From Physcomitrium patens (lineage: Eukaryota; Streptophyta; Bryopsida; Funariales; Funariaceae), in the NCBI RefSeq assembly GCF_000002425.4, contig NC_037266.1:1642903-1706902 (forward strand): a stretch of DNA of 64,000 nucleotides. Direction: 5' to 3'. Below the pieces are notes generated by a model. That model was not told where the DNA came from. It did not search any database and saw only the letters and a list, made by a program, of their open reading frames with translations. Within the stretch, counting starts at the first letter, position 1; each line of letters opens with the position of its first letter. A program made the translations under genes and the position numbers. This document shows positions 32,037 to 45,353 of this stretch, piece after piece.

Positions 32037-35000
32037 CAGGAGCCTCAACGTGTTTTTTAGATGAAGAATTTACTAAAAGACATAGCATATCTTTAGTAAA
32101 GAAAACTAAACCTGTTCATGTAGAAGTCATAGATGGTCGTCCATTGTCTTCTGGAGATATTACTCACGAAACCCTTCCTATAGAAGTAATAATCAATGGT
32201 CATAATAGTTTTGTAGTATTTAATATTATTAGATCTCCTTCTAATCCAGTCATTTTAGGTTTATCATGGTTAGAAAAATACAACCCTCAAATAGACTGGA
32301 TTTCTCAAACTCTTACTTTTTCTAAAAGTATAACTAATAGTGTAATTAATCAAGTAGAGAGTCATGAGTCCAATTCAATTAAACCCGTATTTATAGGTGC
32401 AAAAGCTTTTTTGCATGCTGCTATGAAAGAATCATCATACATTATTTATGCTACACCCGTTTCTACTGGTGAAAAGACTTCAACTGGCATTCCAAGCTAA
32501 TATCAAGAATTTCAAGATGTATTTGAAAAAAAGAATGCGGATACACTCCCAGAACATCGTCCCTATGATTGCTCAATTGACCTTCAAGAAAGAGCACAAC
32601 CGCCATTCGGACCAATCTATAGTTTATCACAAAATGAGTTGGTTGAACTCAAAGAGTATATTGAAGAAAATCTAGCCAAGAATTTCATACGCCATTCTAA
32701 ATCTCCAGCAAGAGCTCCAATTCTATTTGTGAAGAAAAAAGATGGATCATTGCGGATGTGTCTTGATTATCGAGGACTCAACAAGATTACCATCAAAAAT
32801 AGGTATCCACTACCTTGAATATCTGGACTTCTTGATCAGCTGAATCAAGCTAAGATCTATACAAAAATAGATCTTCGGGGAGCATATAATCTAGTACGCA
32901 TTAAAGACGGAGATGAATGAAAGACTGTGTTTCGAACTAGGTATGGACATTTTGAATACAATGTCATGCCTTTTGGACTTATAAATGCACCAGCAGCTTT
33001 TCAACATCTAATGAATGATGTTTTTTGAGAGTTTTTGGACGATTTTGTGGTATGTTATCTAGATGACAACTTGACCTATTCTAAGAATCCAGAAGAATAT
33101 GAACTTCATGTTTGTCGTGTGTTACAAAAATTAAGAGATGCACGACTCTATGCCAAGATAGAAAAGTGTGTATTCCACACTACTCAAGTCGATTTCTTAG
33201 GTTACATCATTTCAAATGATGGACTTATGATGGATCCTAAGAAAGTTCAAACTATTATACATTGGAAGATCCCAAAAACAATAAGAGATGTCCAATATTT
33301 TTTGGGATTTGTCAACTACTATCGGATCTTCATCAAAGACTTCTCTCGAGTTGCAGCTCCACTTACACGTTTGACTTGTAAAGACAAATTCCAATGGAAT
33401 CAAGAAGCGGAAGTTGCTTTTGAATCTTTAAAGACAGCATTTGTTTGTGCACCAATCTTGTATCGTGTTAATTTTTCCAAAGCATTCTTTATGGAAACAG
33501 ATGCATCGGATTTTGCTCTGGGTGCGGTTTTATCACAAATAGGAATAGATGACAAACTTCATCCAGTAGCCTTTCATTCAAGAAAATTCTCAGCAGCAGA
33601 AATCAATTATGAGATCCACGACAAAGAACTTTTTGCAATTGTGGATTCTTTTCAAGAATGGCGTCATTATCTAGAAGGCACTTCTAGTCCAGTCACCGTA
33701 TATACGGATCACAAGAACCTCGAATATTTTATGTCAGCACGCATATTAAATCATCGCCAAGCTCGTTGGAGCATGTCTTTATCAAGATTCGAGTTCATCA
33801 TCACTTATCGGCCAAGAAAGTAACAAGGTTTATCCGATGCCTTGTCTAGACGTTCTTATCTTGCATCAAAAGAAGGAGATGCAGCTTTTGAGCAATAAAG
33901 AACCGTTTTTTGAAGCCGGAGCAATTTCATCTTCGAGCAATAAAATCAACATCGACTGTTGATTTAACTTTTCTTAAGCAAGTCCAGTTAAGTATGTCTT
34001 CAGACCCTCTTGTTCGTGATATCAAGAACAATTCTTCTAAATCTCATGATCCATCTAAATTTGAATTCAAGAACAACCTACTCTAATTCGAAGGACGCCT
34101 ATATGTTCCAGAAGGAGAAGCACGTTTACGTGTTCTTCAAGCTCGTCACGACTTCCCAGCAGCAGGACATTTTGGATATAATAAGACTTTGGAGCTGATA
34201 TCTAGGGATTTTTGGTGGCCTCAAATGTGGAAAGGAGTTAAAGATTTTGTACAATCATGTGATGTTTGCTCAAGATCGAAAACTCCTCATCATCAAACTT
34301 TTGGACTTCTTCAGCCATTACCCATTTCAGAACAACCATGGTCTTCTGTTTCTATGGACTTCATCACGGATCTTCCAATCTCAGGTTCTTATGACTCTAT
34401 ATTCGTGATAGTAGATCGTTTTACCAAGATGGCACATTTTGTACCATGTACAAAATCTATCACAGGTGAAGAAACAGCTAAGCTCTTTCTTGACAATATC
34501 TATCGCTATCATGGATTACCCAAGGATATTATATTAGATAGGGGAACTCAATTTGTATCAAAATTTTGGTGGACTCTTTTCAAGATTCTAAAAGTGGATA
34601 TAAAACTATCTTCGATATTCCATCCTCAAACTGATGGACAAACGGAGTGTGTTAATCAAATTTTGGAGCAATATTTAAGATGTACCATTAATTACAAATA
34701 AGATGATTGTACAACTCTTTTACCATTGGCAGAGTTTGCTTACAATAACACGATACATTCTTCTACAAAACAAACACCTTTCTTTGTTAATTATGGTTAT
34801 CATCCATGACTTGATACTTTTGACTTTTCAAAAGTTGATAATCCTGCTGCGAAAGATTTGACAATTCATTTATCAGAGCTACATGCAACGATGAAGGCGC
34901 AGTTAAAAGAGGCTCAAGAACAACAAAAGGTCAATGCGGATGTCTATCGAAAGGAACAACCATCATTCATCTTGGGTGATAAGGTATGGCTACTTCGTCG

Positions 35001-35494
35001 CAATATCAAGACCACTCGTCCTTAAGACAAGTTGGACTATCGAAGGCTAGGACTATTTTCTATTTCTGCACAAATCAATCTAGTTGCATATCGTTTACAT
35101 CTACCGGAGTCAATGAAAATCCATCCAGTATTTCACGTATCTCTTCTTGAACCATACAAGACAGTGGACATACCAAGAAGACGACAAGCTCCACCTCCTC
35201 CTATAGAAGTGGACAATAATGAAGAGTTTGAAATAGAAGAAGTCCTAGATTCAAGGCGATGCCAAAATAAATTAGAATATCTTGTCCATTGGCGTGGATA
35301 TGGTATTAGTGAACGCACATGGGAGCCAATAATGAATCTTACAAATGCAGCAAAGGCGGTGGAGGCTTTTCATCAACGACGTCCATCAAAATCAAGATAA
35401 AAATCTTCTTTATAAAAGAAACAACATCTAGGCAAGATAACATTCTACTTTCAATTCTTGTTTGTAGCTTCGTTGTAGTAGTGATGCTCAGGAG

Positions 35495-35917
35495 ATGGAG
35501 AACCAACAACCAGCGGATTCAACTCAAGAGCCTTCATTTGTTGACCTGCCGGACGAGACATTACAATTGTCACAACCTTGAAGATGACGTAATCGAGATG
35601 AAGATCTTCAAGAACGACATGTTCTTCCTCGAATAGATGGCAAGATACAATGTATTTGGTATCACGATTTGGAAAGGGACTCTCGATGTTTGGTGATTTT
35701 GCTAGAGGTAGGAACAACTCCTCATGGTATTCCAAATATTCTATTCGAAGGAAGTTACGAAGGCCTCAACAATGATCAAATAACTGGGTGGTCTTCCCGC
35801 CCTAGTATGGGACACTACCAATGGTTGAGAGGTCCTATCAATCATCTTCGAAGAGAACAAAGATCAGAGTATGTGGCAAATACAATTCCTCGTATTATAG
35901 ATTTTCTCAACATATGA
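35495..35917 (+). pseudogene. Gy2 accessory ORF
   Basis: Sense-strand frame between the chromodomain and the purine tract. Its C-terminal part carries MGHYQWLRGPINHLRREQ and ends IIDFLNI, clearly related to the whole accessory ORFs of Gy1 and Gy3 although the LTR family differs. The N-terminal part is acidic and less conserved. I recognise no known domain. About one break. Confidence 0.75.
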
Positions 35918-35958
35918 TGACCGCTCCTTGTGGAACTCGTCTTTAGAAGGGGGGGTAA

Positions 35959-36519
35959 TGTCATGGCCATAATCATGTAAGCTAATAATTACATATACAA
36001 ATAGGTAGAAGTAAGTAAAAATAAGAAAAAATAAGTTAATTCTATAATATTTAATATGAAAGCTTCTTAGAAGCTTCTTAGATGCTTCTTTGACTTCATA
36101 GGTATCTTTAATTGACTTTTTGGATTAGAAACGTGGTCAACAAGTTGGCCATATGCCACACATGTTGTTAGCTTGAAGATCAAGCTAACTATGTGGCCCA
36201 CACGTAGAAAAACTTGCCTTGTAAGTCAAGGCATGTGTCCTACAAAGTCAACACATATTGGAGGTCCTATAGAACGTCGCCACGTAGCTCCTAGTTAGAT
36301 AGTATATATAGAGACAAGAGTGAAGGCTTCTTCACTCTTGTCAACTCTTTTCTTGCTTCTAGTCAAGTTTCAAGGGTCTCTAGTTTTCTTGTCTTTTGGC
36401 AATAGCCATTCTAGTTTCTCTTTCAATATATATACTTGTTTATATATATTTTGTTACCTCTCTTTGAGTGAAGGCTCACTTGTCTGAATTGTTTTTTCAT
36501 TGAGTTCTTGTCCTTGACA
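35959..36519 (+). repeat. Gy2 3' LTR
   Basis: 561 bases, TGTCATGG to CTTGACA, directly after a purine tract and followed by the CCTAG duplication. Differs from the 5' LTR at about 20 sites counted by eye, 18 of them transitions. Confidence 0.95.
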
Positions 36520-38042
36520 CCTAGTAAAAAGATGTAATAGAAAAACATGGATAAATAATAGGAAGATAGTAAAAAATTTAGTATTAATACTGCTTTTTAT
36601 AAAAAGAACTTCTATTTACTTTACAAGGATATAAATACCTCAAATTACAATAAATGATATAAATATATATATATATATATATATATCTTTATAAAAAACT
36701 AAAAATAGGTTTAAATAAAAATTACTTCAAATTATCAAAAATTGATACCCAAAGAGGACTGGTTGTGAACTTGGATTAAAATGAGGCCACAAGGCACAAA
36801 ACCACACACCTATGGCAACTTCAAGGTTTTATTGTTAATCAGGCATTTGAATTTGAAAGAAGACCTTAGGAGAAATTTGAAGAGTTCATTTCATATCATT
36901 TGAATTAATATTAAGGTTTGGAGGGATTTACAAAGTTAGTGATTTATTTAATGGATTTAAATTTTATGAAATAAAAATAGGTTTACAAATTTCAAGACTT
37001 TATAAATTGTATAATACATTTACAAGTGAATATTTGGTAGTTTGTGATTATGATTGTTATAAATGAGTGTGCAAGATTTGGAGTCAATTGAGTAGTTAGA
37101 GTGAAGAATATGAAAGTTTTTTTGGATTACAAACTTGGATGATTGAAATTTAGGATCAATGAGAGATTTCACAATCTGGCAATATCTACTTGTTTAATTG
37201 AAGCAAAAATTTGTAAGAACAATTAAGACTTGAATACCTTTACTATACTTAATTTTCAGAGCAATTGAATGGTTCAATGAGGAAAAATCTTTGTTAAAAG
37301 ACCAACATTCAAATTGAAGAAAGAGGGTCGCCAACAAACGAGAGGTTTTGGAAGCTTTTCTTAGAATTGGTAAGTTCAATTCCTCTCAAATTTTATGTGC
37401 TTGAAAATTGCTTGTTGATTCAAGTCTAGATAAAATTTAAGTGAAGATCAATGGTTCAATCAATATTTATTAAGATTTTAAATAGCTATAGTAATTGATT
37501 ATAATTTACTTGAGATTTGATTAGGATTTTTTCTAAGATTAGGGTTAAGAATTTAGGATTTTATCAGGATTTGACCTAAGATTTAATTAAGATTTATTAA
37601 GATTTCAATTAGAATATTAATTAAGATTTAATTAAGATTTGAACTAAGAATTGGTTAAGAATCATTAAGATTTCAATTAAGACTTTATTAAGATTTAATT
37701 AGGATTTATTTATAATTTATTTAGAATTTCTATTTTTAGAATTTAAAAAATATATTTCTTTAAAATTTTATATTTTAATATTTATTTAAGATTTTATTTT
37801 TTATATTTTTTTGAAATATCTTTATTATTATTTTTTTAGATTAATTTTTTTTTCTTTTTTTTATTTTCTAACTTCTTTTAAATTTACTTTAGATTGATTA
37901 AAGTTTGATAAAAGTTATTAAAGATTACTTAAAGTTTATTTAAGATTGTATTAGACTTAGTAGGATTGTTGTTGTATTTCTACTTATCTTCTATAATTAG
38001 ATGCCTAGTGCATTCTCAAGCAAGAGTATATGTAATATGACA

Positions 38043-38634
38043 TCATTATATAAGAAAAAACAAGAGATAAAGGCTAAACATATACATACATTTAAATATA
38101 TATAAAAAAATATAGATCTTTAAACATCTAAGAAAAAAGATAAAAATTATAAAGCAATACAATTTAGAATATATGATTGAAGAAAAAAATTCAACATATT
38201 GAAGATGTTGCTAACTTTATAATTATTTATAGTATAAGGCCAAATAATTATTCTCTAAGTTTTTAGTAACTTCCTATAAATATTGTAAGAAAAAACTTCA
38301 TTGTTAAAATTTCCTTATTAAGCTTATAGATCAAGATTATAATCAATCATTCATTTATGTTTGAAAATTTAAAAGAAAATACAAAAAAATATTAAAAAAT
38401 TCAACTGAATACTAATAACATTATTATTTTTTCAAAAAACTAAACTCTCATTAAAGAAGTTAAATTAAATATTTTTTGATGCTAGATAATGCATACAATA
38501 TTTTTAGTATATATTTCTTATTAGATTTTGTATATTTTTTAGGAACACAAACAAGAGTTGGTACAAAATTTTATACAAAATTATTACTACCATGATTATT
38601 TAATACTACTTAATATTAAAACTTCTTTTGTTTT
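38043..38634. other. AT-rich spacer, nothing recognised
   Basis: Lies between the outer TGTCG LTR and the next chromovirus fossil. Only short frames and homopolymer runs. Confidence 0.6.
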
Positions 38635-39135
38635 TATCAAGGACATGAATTCTAAAGAACTAAAATATCAGTATACTCTTGTGACACTCAAAAAGACTAG
38701 AAATTCACTCAAAGATGATATAATATTAAACTAGAATAGCTATTGGTAAAGACAAGAAGATTAAAAAGTCTTGAAATAAGACTATGGACTAAAAAGGCAT
38801 TGACAAGAGTGAAGAAGGCTTCATTATTGCCTCCATATATACTCTCAACTAGGAGTTACATGGCAAAATCCTATAAGACCTCGAAGACATGTTGACTTTG
38901 TAAGACATGTAATTTAACTTGCAAGACAAGTTTTTTATATGTGTCACATAATTAGCTTATTCCGCAAGCTATTAACTTGTGGTTAACTTATTGACTAAGT
39001 TTCTATCCAATTAATTAACAATAAATACATGTAAAGTCAAAACAACATCTATGAAGCTTCTAGAAAGCTTCTTTAGAAATATTATTAAATAAATTTATTT
39101 TTACATATTTCTACTTAATTATATAGATAAATATT

Positions 39136-39141
<6 letters not shown>

Positions 39142-39178
<37 letters not shown>
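39142..39178. repeat. (AT)n microsatellite
   Basis: Perfect alternating AT run inside the decayed 3' LTR. It may have expanded from the TATATA stretch of the LTR. Confidence 0.9.
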
Positions 39179-39179
<1 letters not shown>

Positions 39180-39225
39180 CCATGATATTATCCTCCCCAT
39201 TAGAAATAAGTTCCAAAAGGAGCGG

Positions 39226-40469
39226 TGTCATGATGTAATACGACTATATGGTGAAATTATAATCAAAATTAAATTTCTAATTAATATCTAATTATCTTAG
39301 TTCAATTATAATTTGAGTTATCTAAACATAGCTTTTATTAAAGCCTCTTAGGTTATTTTCTTATCTTAATAGTTAATAGATTGAAGGTTAGTTAGTAATT
39401 TTACCTTCTAGGTTGTAGAAACTCTTCTACTACCTTACAAAGACCATAAATTGATAAAATCATGTTAGAAGAAATAAATAATTCATATAGTTGATACTAG
39501 AGTTAAGTTGAAAATAAGGCTGGGCTAAAAAATCCTTAGGATAGGTTAGATTGATACCCGGAGGTCGACCATTTGTGAGACAGGGTCAAAATCACATCTC
39601 TGGCGACTAAAACGACAACCTAGAGCAAAATAGGAATTCATTTGAAGATCGAAGGATAGAATTTGAGAGCTAGCTTGAAGTTCTTTCTAGAGGCATAAGG
39701 ATTGTTTTTGGAGAGTTTTTGACAACTTAGTAATTATTGTTCAAAGTCAAGGTTTGTATTGGTGATTTGGATTTTATATAATATAATTAGGGTTAAGTGT
39801 GTACAAAATTTTTTCATAATCTAATGGTGTGATTTAGAGATATCTAGTTTTTAGCACAAGAAGGTTTTGGAAGTTGGCAGTTTGAGGTTGGATAGGATTT
39901 CTGTGATATCTGAAGATCTATCAGTTGGATCAAAGTGATATTTGGTATGGTGTTAAAGGACTTGAAGATCAAGCTACACACCAATTTTGAGTCAAAGTTA
40001 ACGGTTGAAAAAGAAGAAATCACTGCTGGGATTTCTTCTTCACTTTTCAAGTTGGCAAATGACTGACATTAGTGCAATTTTTGGAGGTTTTCTCACAATG
40101 TGTAAGTTGCATTGGACTAAAATTTCTTAAGCATATAAAAGACTTATATTGACAATTGCATGCAAAATTTTATATCAAGTGGACTGTCGGATTGGATGTT
40201 ACAACTTATTAAAGCTCATTGATTAGGATTGGGGCTTACAAGAAAAATCTAAATTGCTTAAATATGAAAGTAAGAAGGCAGTTCGGATTTATGTATAATT
40301 AAGGCTACTAAGAAGAGTGTTTTTAGTACTTTTGAATTGAAATTCAGATTACATTCTTCTTGTATGGATGAAATCTATTAGGATTTCTTAGATACTTGTG
40401 AAACAGAATCTCACCTTCCATAGCTAGGTGCTCGGTGCATTCGTAAGCAAGACAACATGTCATACGACA
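39226..40469 (+). mobile_element. TGTCG-family solo LTR in old fossil
   Basis: Begins TGTCATGATGTAATACGACT and ends CATACGACA, decayed forms of the family ends. The segment GGTGCTCGGTGCATTCGTAAGC near the right end matches the conserved subterminal region of the other copies. Flanks AGCGG (39221-39225) and AGTGG (40469-40473) differ by one transition and restore the Gy2-like host sequence across the junction. About 1.24 kb without coding frames. Confidence 0.72.
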
Positions 40470-43400
40470 GTGGACATCATATATTAAGTAAATTGAAGAT
40501 GTAGAAAATTTTATTTATCACATATTTTGATCTTTCTTCTCTTTGAAGATGGTTGATAGGCCTTCTCAACCATCAATAGTATCTCATACTAGAGCAAAAA
40601 AACCTCCATGTTATTTTATCATTCTTGAGGTCTTTGTAACTTCCTTCAAATAAAATATTTGGAATATTGTCATGAGTCATTTCAACCCCTAATAAAATCA
40701 CCAAACATTAGAAGACTCTTCTAAGGTCATGATATCAAATATGTTATATCTTTCTATTTATTCAAGAAAAGACATATTATTCTTGAAGATCTTCATCTCA
40801 ATTACGTCATTTTGAAGGTTATGATAATCACAATGTTTCATTTGATAAGTCAACAAGTGATAACTCTTAAGTTGAATCTCCTAGTTGTTAGTTTTCTATT
40901 TCTTTTACATCAAAAATACACAAAAATATCAAATAAGAGAAGAAAATAGGATGTTATCTTTTCTAAATCTTGTTTCTTATAGCAAAGATTTTCTATTTTT
41001 TATCTATATTTTGATAGATGTTGTAGATAAAAAATCTCAACCTTCATTGTTGCATTTATAAGATTCTTTATTGGCTCCCATGTGTATTCATTAATATCAT
41101 CTCCACACCAATGAATAATATATTCTAACCTATTTTGATGTCAGATTGAATATAAGACTTCTTCCACCTTGAATTCTTGATTATTATCTATTTCTATAGG
41201 ATGAGGTGGTATTTTTCTTCTTCTTGAGATATTCATTGTCTCATATGACTCAAAAAAATTTGTATAGAATACAGGATGGATCTTCATAGATTTCAAAAGA
41301 TATAATCGATAAGCAATAGGATTGACTTATTTATTAATAAAAAAAGGTCTAAACCTACAATAGTCCAACTTATGACAAAGACAAGTAGTCTTGATATTGT
41401 AACAAATTAACCATATTTTATCTCCTACATTGAATTGTGGTTGTTCTTTGCAATAGGCACTTATATTAAACTTTTCACATTCTTAAGCTTCTTTTAATTA
41501 TGTCTTTATTGTTATATGTAGTTATAACAAACTATTTATTAAATCTTTTGCTACAAGATTATCAACTTTTGAAAAGTCAAAAGTATCAAGTCATAGATAA
41601 TAATTGTAATTGGTAAAGAAAGGTGATTATTGAGTAGAAGAATATAGCAAATTATTCTACAAAAACATTGTCAATAGCAAAAGAGTTATTCAATCATCTC
41701 AATAATAATTGACAGTATACTTCAAATACTATTTTAAAACTTAATTCACCTATTCCATTTGTCCATGAATTTAAAGATGAAAAGCCAAAAAAATCTTTAT
41801 ATCTACCTTTAAAAACTTGAAAAAGATTCTCTAAAATCTTAATATAAATAAAGTCCTTCTATCTGATATAATATCTTTGAACAATCCATGATAGTGATAG
41901 ATGTTGTAAAAAAAAAGCTTAGTCATTTCTTCACATGAGATGGATTTTGTACATGATATAAAATATACCATCTTAATAAAATTATTTGCTATTATAAATA
42001 TAGAATCATCTAAACTGAGATTAAAAGATTCATGATAAAATCTATAGAAATAGAAGATCATAGTTGTTTTGAAATAGGTAATGGCTGATGAAGTCTATAA
42101 GATTGATGATGAGGAATTTTAGATCTTGAACAAATATCACATGATTGTTAAAAGTCTTTGACTACCTTTTATATTTGACGCCACTAAAAAACTTTAGATA
42201 TAAGCTCCAAAATCTTATTGTATCTAAAATGTCCGGCTACTAGAAAGTCATGATAAGCTTAAAGAACACATAATTGTGCTTTGCCTTTTAGAATGTATAA
42301 TTATTCTTTGAAGTAGAGTAGATTATTTTTAAACTTGAACTTAAAAATATCATGAGATTTAGAAGAATTATTCTTGATATTATGAATAAGAGGATCAAAA
42401 GATATATTTCATTGAATTTACTTGAGAAAGGTTGAATCAGCAATCAATGATGATTTTATTGCTTAAACATGAAAATTCTTCAACTTCAAAAAAATCTTTC
42501 TTTGTTGATCAAAAGCTACATATCTTTCTTTTAGTGCAAGATAAGAATATTTAAAAAGAAAATTTCATAAATCTAATTATTTTTTGTGTCTATGAGTGAT
42601 CTTGAAATTAAATCTTGATAAAAACATACTCTAACGGGTTTGGCAATAATTCAAAATATATGTCAATATGAAGTATTTGAAATTCTTCTGATTTATTTAT
42701 ACAATAATTGGAGTAGAAGTTCCTTCTAGATAATGACACCATTCTTGAAATGAATCCACAATTGTAAGAAGCTCTTTATTGTGGATCTCATAAATAATCT
42801 CAACTACTAAAAATTTCTTAGAATGAAAAGTAACTAAGTAGAGCTTATCATCTACTTCTATTTGTAATAAAATAACACTTATAGCAAATTTTGATGCATA
42901 TGTTTCTATAAAGAATACTTTAGAAAAATTAATATAATATAAAATTGGTATAAAAATAAATGTTGTCTTCTAGGCTTCAAAAGATGTTTCTATTTTTTTA
43001 TTCCACTCAAGTTTGTCTTTATATGTTAGACATGTAAGTAGAGTCCATTATGAAAAAAGTTCTTAATAAAGATTTGATAATAATTGGTAAATTTCAAAAA
43101 ATATTGCACAACTCTAACTATTTTTGGGATCTTTCAATCTATGATAGTCTAGACCTTGTTAGAATCCATCATTAATCCTTTGTTGGAAATGATGTATCCT
43201 ATAAAATCAACTCGTGTAGTGTGGAATATACACTTTTCTATCTTTGCATATAATCTTGCATCTTTAAGTTTTTATACACATGAAAAATATTAAGTTCATA
43301 TTTTTATGTATTCTTAAATTATATTAGAATATCGTCTAAATAAAAAATAATAATATTATAAAAAAAAAACTCACAAAAGATATCATTCATGAAGTATTGA

Positions 43401-45353
43401 AAAGCAATTAGTGCATTTCTGAATCCAAAAGATATGACATTACATTCAAAATATCCATACCTAGTTCAAAAGTTGTCTTCTACTCATCTTCTTCTTTAAT
43501 ACAGACTAGATTATATGCTTTTCATAGATCTATTTTTGTATAAATCTTTGCTTGATTGAATTGGTCAAGAAGTCTTGAAATCAAAGGTAGGAAATACCTA
43601 TTCTTGATAATGATCTACTTAAATCCTTGAAAGTCTTTGTACATCCAAAGAAATCTATCTTTTTTCTTCACAAATAAGATAGAAATTCTTGCTAGAGTTT
43701 TTGAGTGGCATATGAAGTTTTTAGTCAAGTTTTTATCAATGTACTCTTTTAATCCATCCAAATTATTTTGTGATAAGTTGTAAATTGGTCCAAATGGTGG
43801 TTGAATTCTTTTTATAGATCAATTGTATAATCATAGATTGATGCTTTAGAAGAATATCTAACTTTTTTTTTATAAAAATATCGTGAAAATCTTGATATTG
43901 GCTACAAATATCACTTGACATCTTTCCACTATCAGAAATGAATGTGGCATATATAACAAAAGATAGCCACTTTTTTACTGCATACATAAAAGTTCTTGCA
44001 TCTATCAGTAAGAATTTGGATGTACTAGACTAATATTTTTCTACTCCACTATAAGAATTTTGGATTAAATTACAAGAAAAATTAAGATTAAAAAAAATCC
44101 AATCTATTTGAGGATTATATTTTTTTAATCACAATAATCCTAAAATAATTGGATTGGAGGGAGATCTTATGATATTAAATATTATTATACTATTATGAAC
44201 TTTAATTGCTACATCTAAAGGAATAGATTTATGAATAATATTTCCAACAAATAATAAATGATTATCTATGATTTCTATATGTATGAGATTAGTTTTCTTA
44301 ACTAAAGATATTTTTTATTTTTTGATAAAGTCTTTGTTTATAAAACAAGTTGACGCTCTTAAATCTAATAATATAAAGACTTTATGATTTTTAGGTCCTA
44401 AATATGTATATTTAGTATAAAACAAGATGAAAGATTTGATGAGAGAATATGATCTTTATTAGATATTATATATGATTTCAATTGTACGGTTCTTTTTGTA
44501 GCTTGAGAAACTTGTTTTTCAAGACGTTGTCTTCTTTGGCAATTGTATTCTTTATTTTGTAATTGTGTTGCTTTTTTAAAAAAATATTGAGCAGTGTCCT
44601 TAGCTTTTCCATAATATAAGCATAAATCCTTTTCACAACATCAAATCTTTTCTTGCTTTGTGAAAGATTTAAAACATATTGTATAAAATGCATTCATTCT
44701 AGCCTTAATAAAGAAGTTTTTGAAAACTTGAAAATTACTATTGTTACTTGGTTTTTTCTTCTTCAAGGAAGTCTTTGTTTTTGATGCCTTTCAAATAATC
44801 AATTGTTGCATGCAATGGCTTAAGCAATAAATTGTTCTAAAAATTCTCCCTTTCACATTGTCAATAACAAATCTTTGATATTATCCTTCAATCCATATTG
44901 AAATTGATTGATGAGGATTTCATTATTTTAGTCTATGTTGAAAGTGATCTTTTAGAATTTAATAGTATATATGGTGGCTAATTGTGATCTTTGCCATAAA
45001 GATAAGAGTTTGATTTCTACTATTCTTTTTCAATGACTTTCTTTGGATGTAGTCATAAACTATCAAGGACATCAATTTCAAAGAAAGAAATTTTCAATAC
45101 ACTCTTGTGTCACTAAAAAAAACTAAAAAGTCTTTCAAAGATGATATAGTATTGAACTAAAATGGCTATTATTAAAAACAAATAAAATAAAAAAAATCTT
45201 GAAATAAGACTAAAGACTAAAAAAGCCATGATAAGAATGAAGAAGGCTTCACTCTTGCTTCCATATATCTTTTTAACTAGAAGCTACATGGTGCTATCCT
45301 ATACAACCTCTAAAATATGTTGATTTTGCAAGATACGTATCTTAACTTATTAA

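Larger units (their letters stand above)
30485..35400 (+). pseudogene. Gy2 pol region: PR-RT-RH-IN-chromodomain
   Basis: Contains, in order, an aspartic protease (interrupted by the TGTCG LTR at 30618-32036), reverse transcriptase (YLDD-type box near 33,055), RNase H (TDASDFALG near 33,500), integrase with zinc-binding domain (about 34,140-34,270) and core (MDFITDLP, HPQTDGQTE), and a C-terminal chromodomain near 35,220-35,370 (LEYLVHWRGYGISERTWEP). The chromodomain usually directs integration to modified chromatin. Several breaks are present. Confidence 0.93.
22217..36519 (+). mobile_element. Gy2: Ty3/gypsy chromovirus (fossil, nested)
   Basis: Full-length element with two 561-base LTRs and a perfect 5-bp target duplication CCTAG (22212-22216 and 36520-36524). 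Order: LTR, leader with primer site, gag, protease, RT, RNase H, integrase with chromodomain, accessory ORF, purine tract (AGAAGGGGGGG), LTR. It was entered by Gy1 (23097-29577) within gag and by a TGTCG LTR (30618-32036) within the protease. Its own sequence is about 6.4 kb. The LTRs differ at about 20 of 561 sites, nearly all transitions, so it is older than Gy1 and younger than Gy3. Several breaks in gag and pol; not autonomous. Confidence 0.95.
22151..38042 (+). mobile_element. Outer TGTCG-family LTR, split by Gy2
   Basis: The left part (22151-22216) begins TGTCGTGTAGTAACATGACT, like the start of the TGTCG copy in Gy3. The right part (36525-38042) ends with a decayed version of the family's conserved end (TGCCTAGTGCATTCTCAAGC, then GTAATATGACA). 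Gy2 sits between, with its CCTAG duplication. Without Gy2 this is about 1.6 kb with no coding frames, consistent with a solo LTR. No flanking duplication was found. The interior differs from the Gy3 copy but resembles 45,354-46,293 in reverse complement, so subfamilies exist. It is the oldest layer of this nest. Confidence 0.65.
38635..45353 (-). mobile_element. Old Gy2-type chromovirus fossil (minus strand)
   Basis: 3' LTR at 38635-39187, next to a complementary purine tract (CCTCCCC, about 39,192). Then come the accessory ORF remnant (about 40,540-40,900), chromodomain (about 41,030-41,240), integrase (to about 42,260), RNase H and RT (about 42,500-43,700), protease (about 44,000-44,400), gag with zinc-knuckle region (about 44,480-45,050), and a partial LTR (about 45,058-45,353). 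The leader and first part of gag are absent between gag and the right LTR. Extremely A+T-shifted with a great many breaks. A TGTCG LTR is inserted at 39226-40469. Much older than Gy2. Confidence 0.82.
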
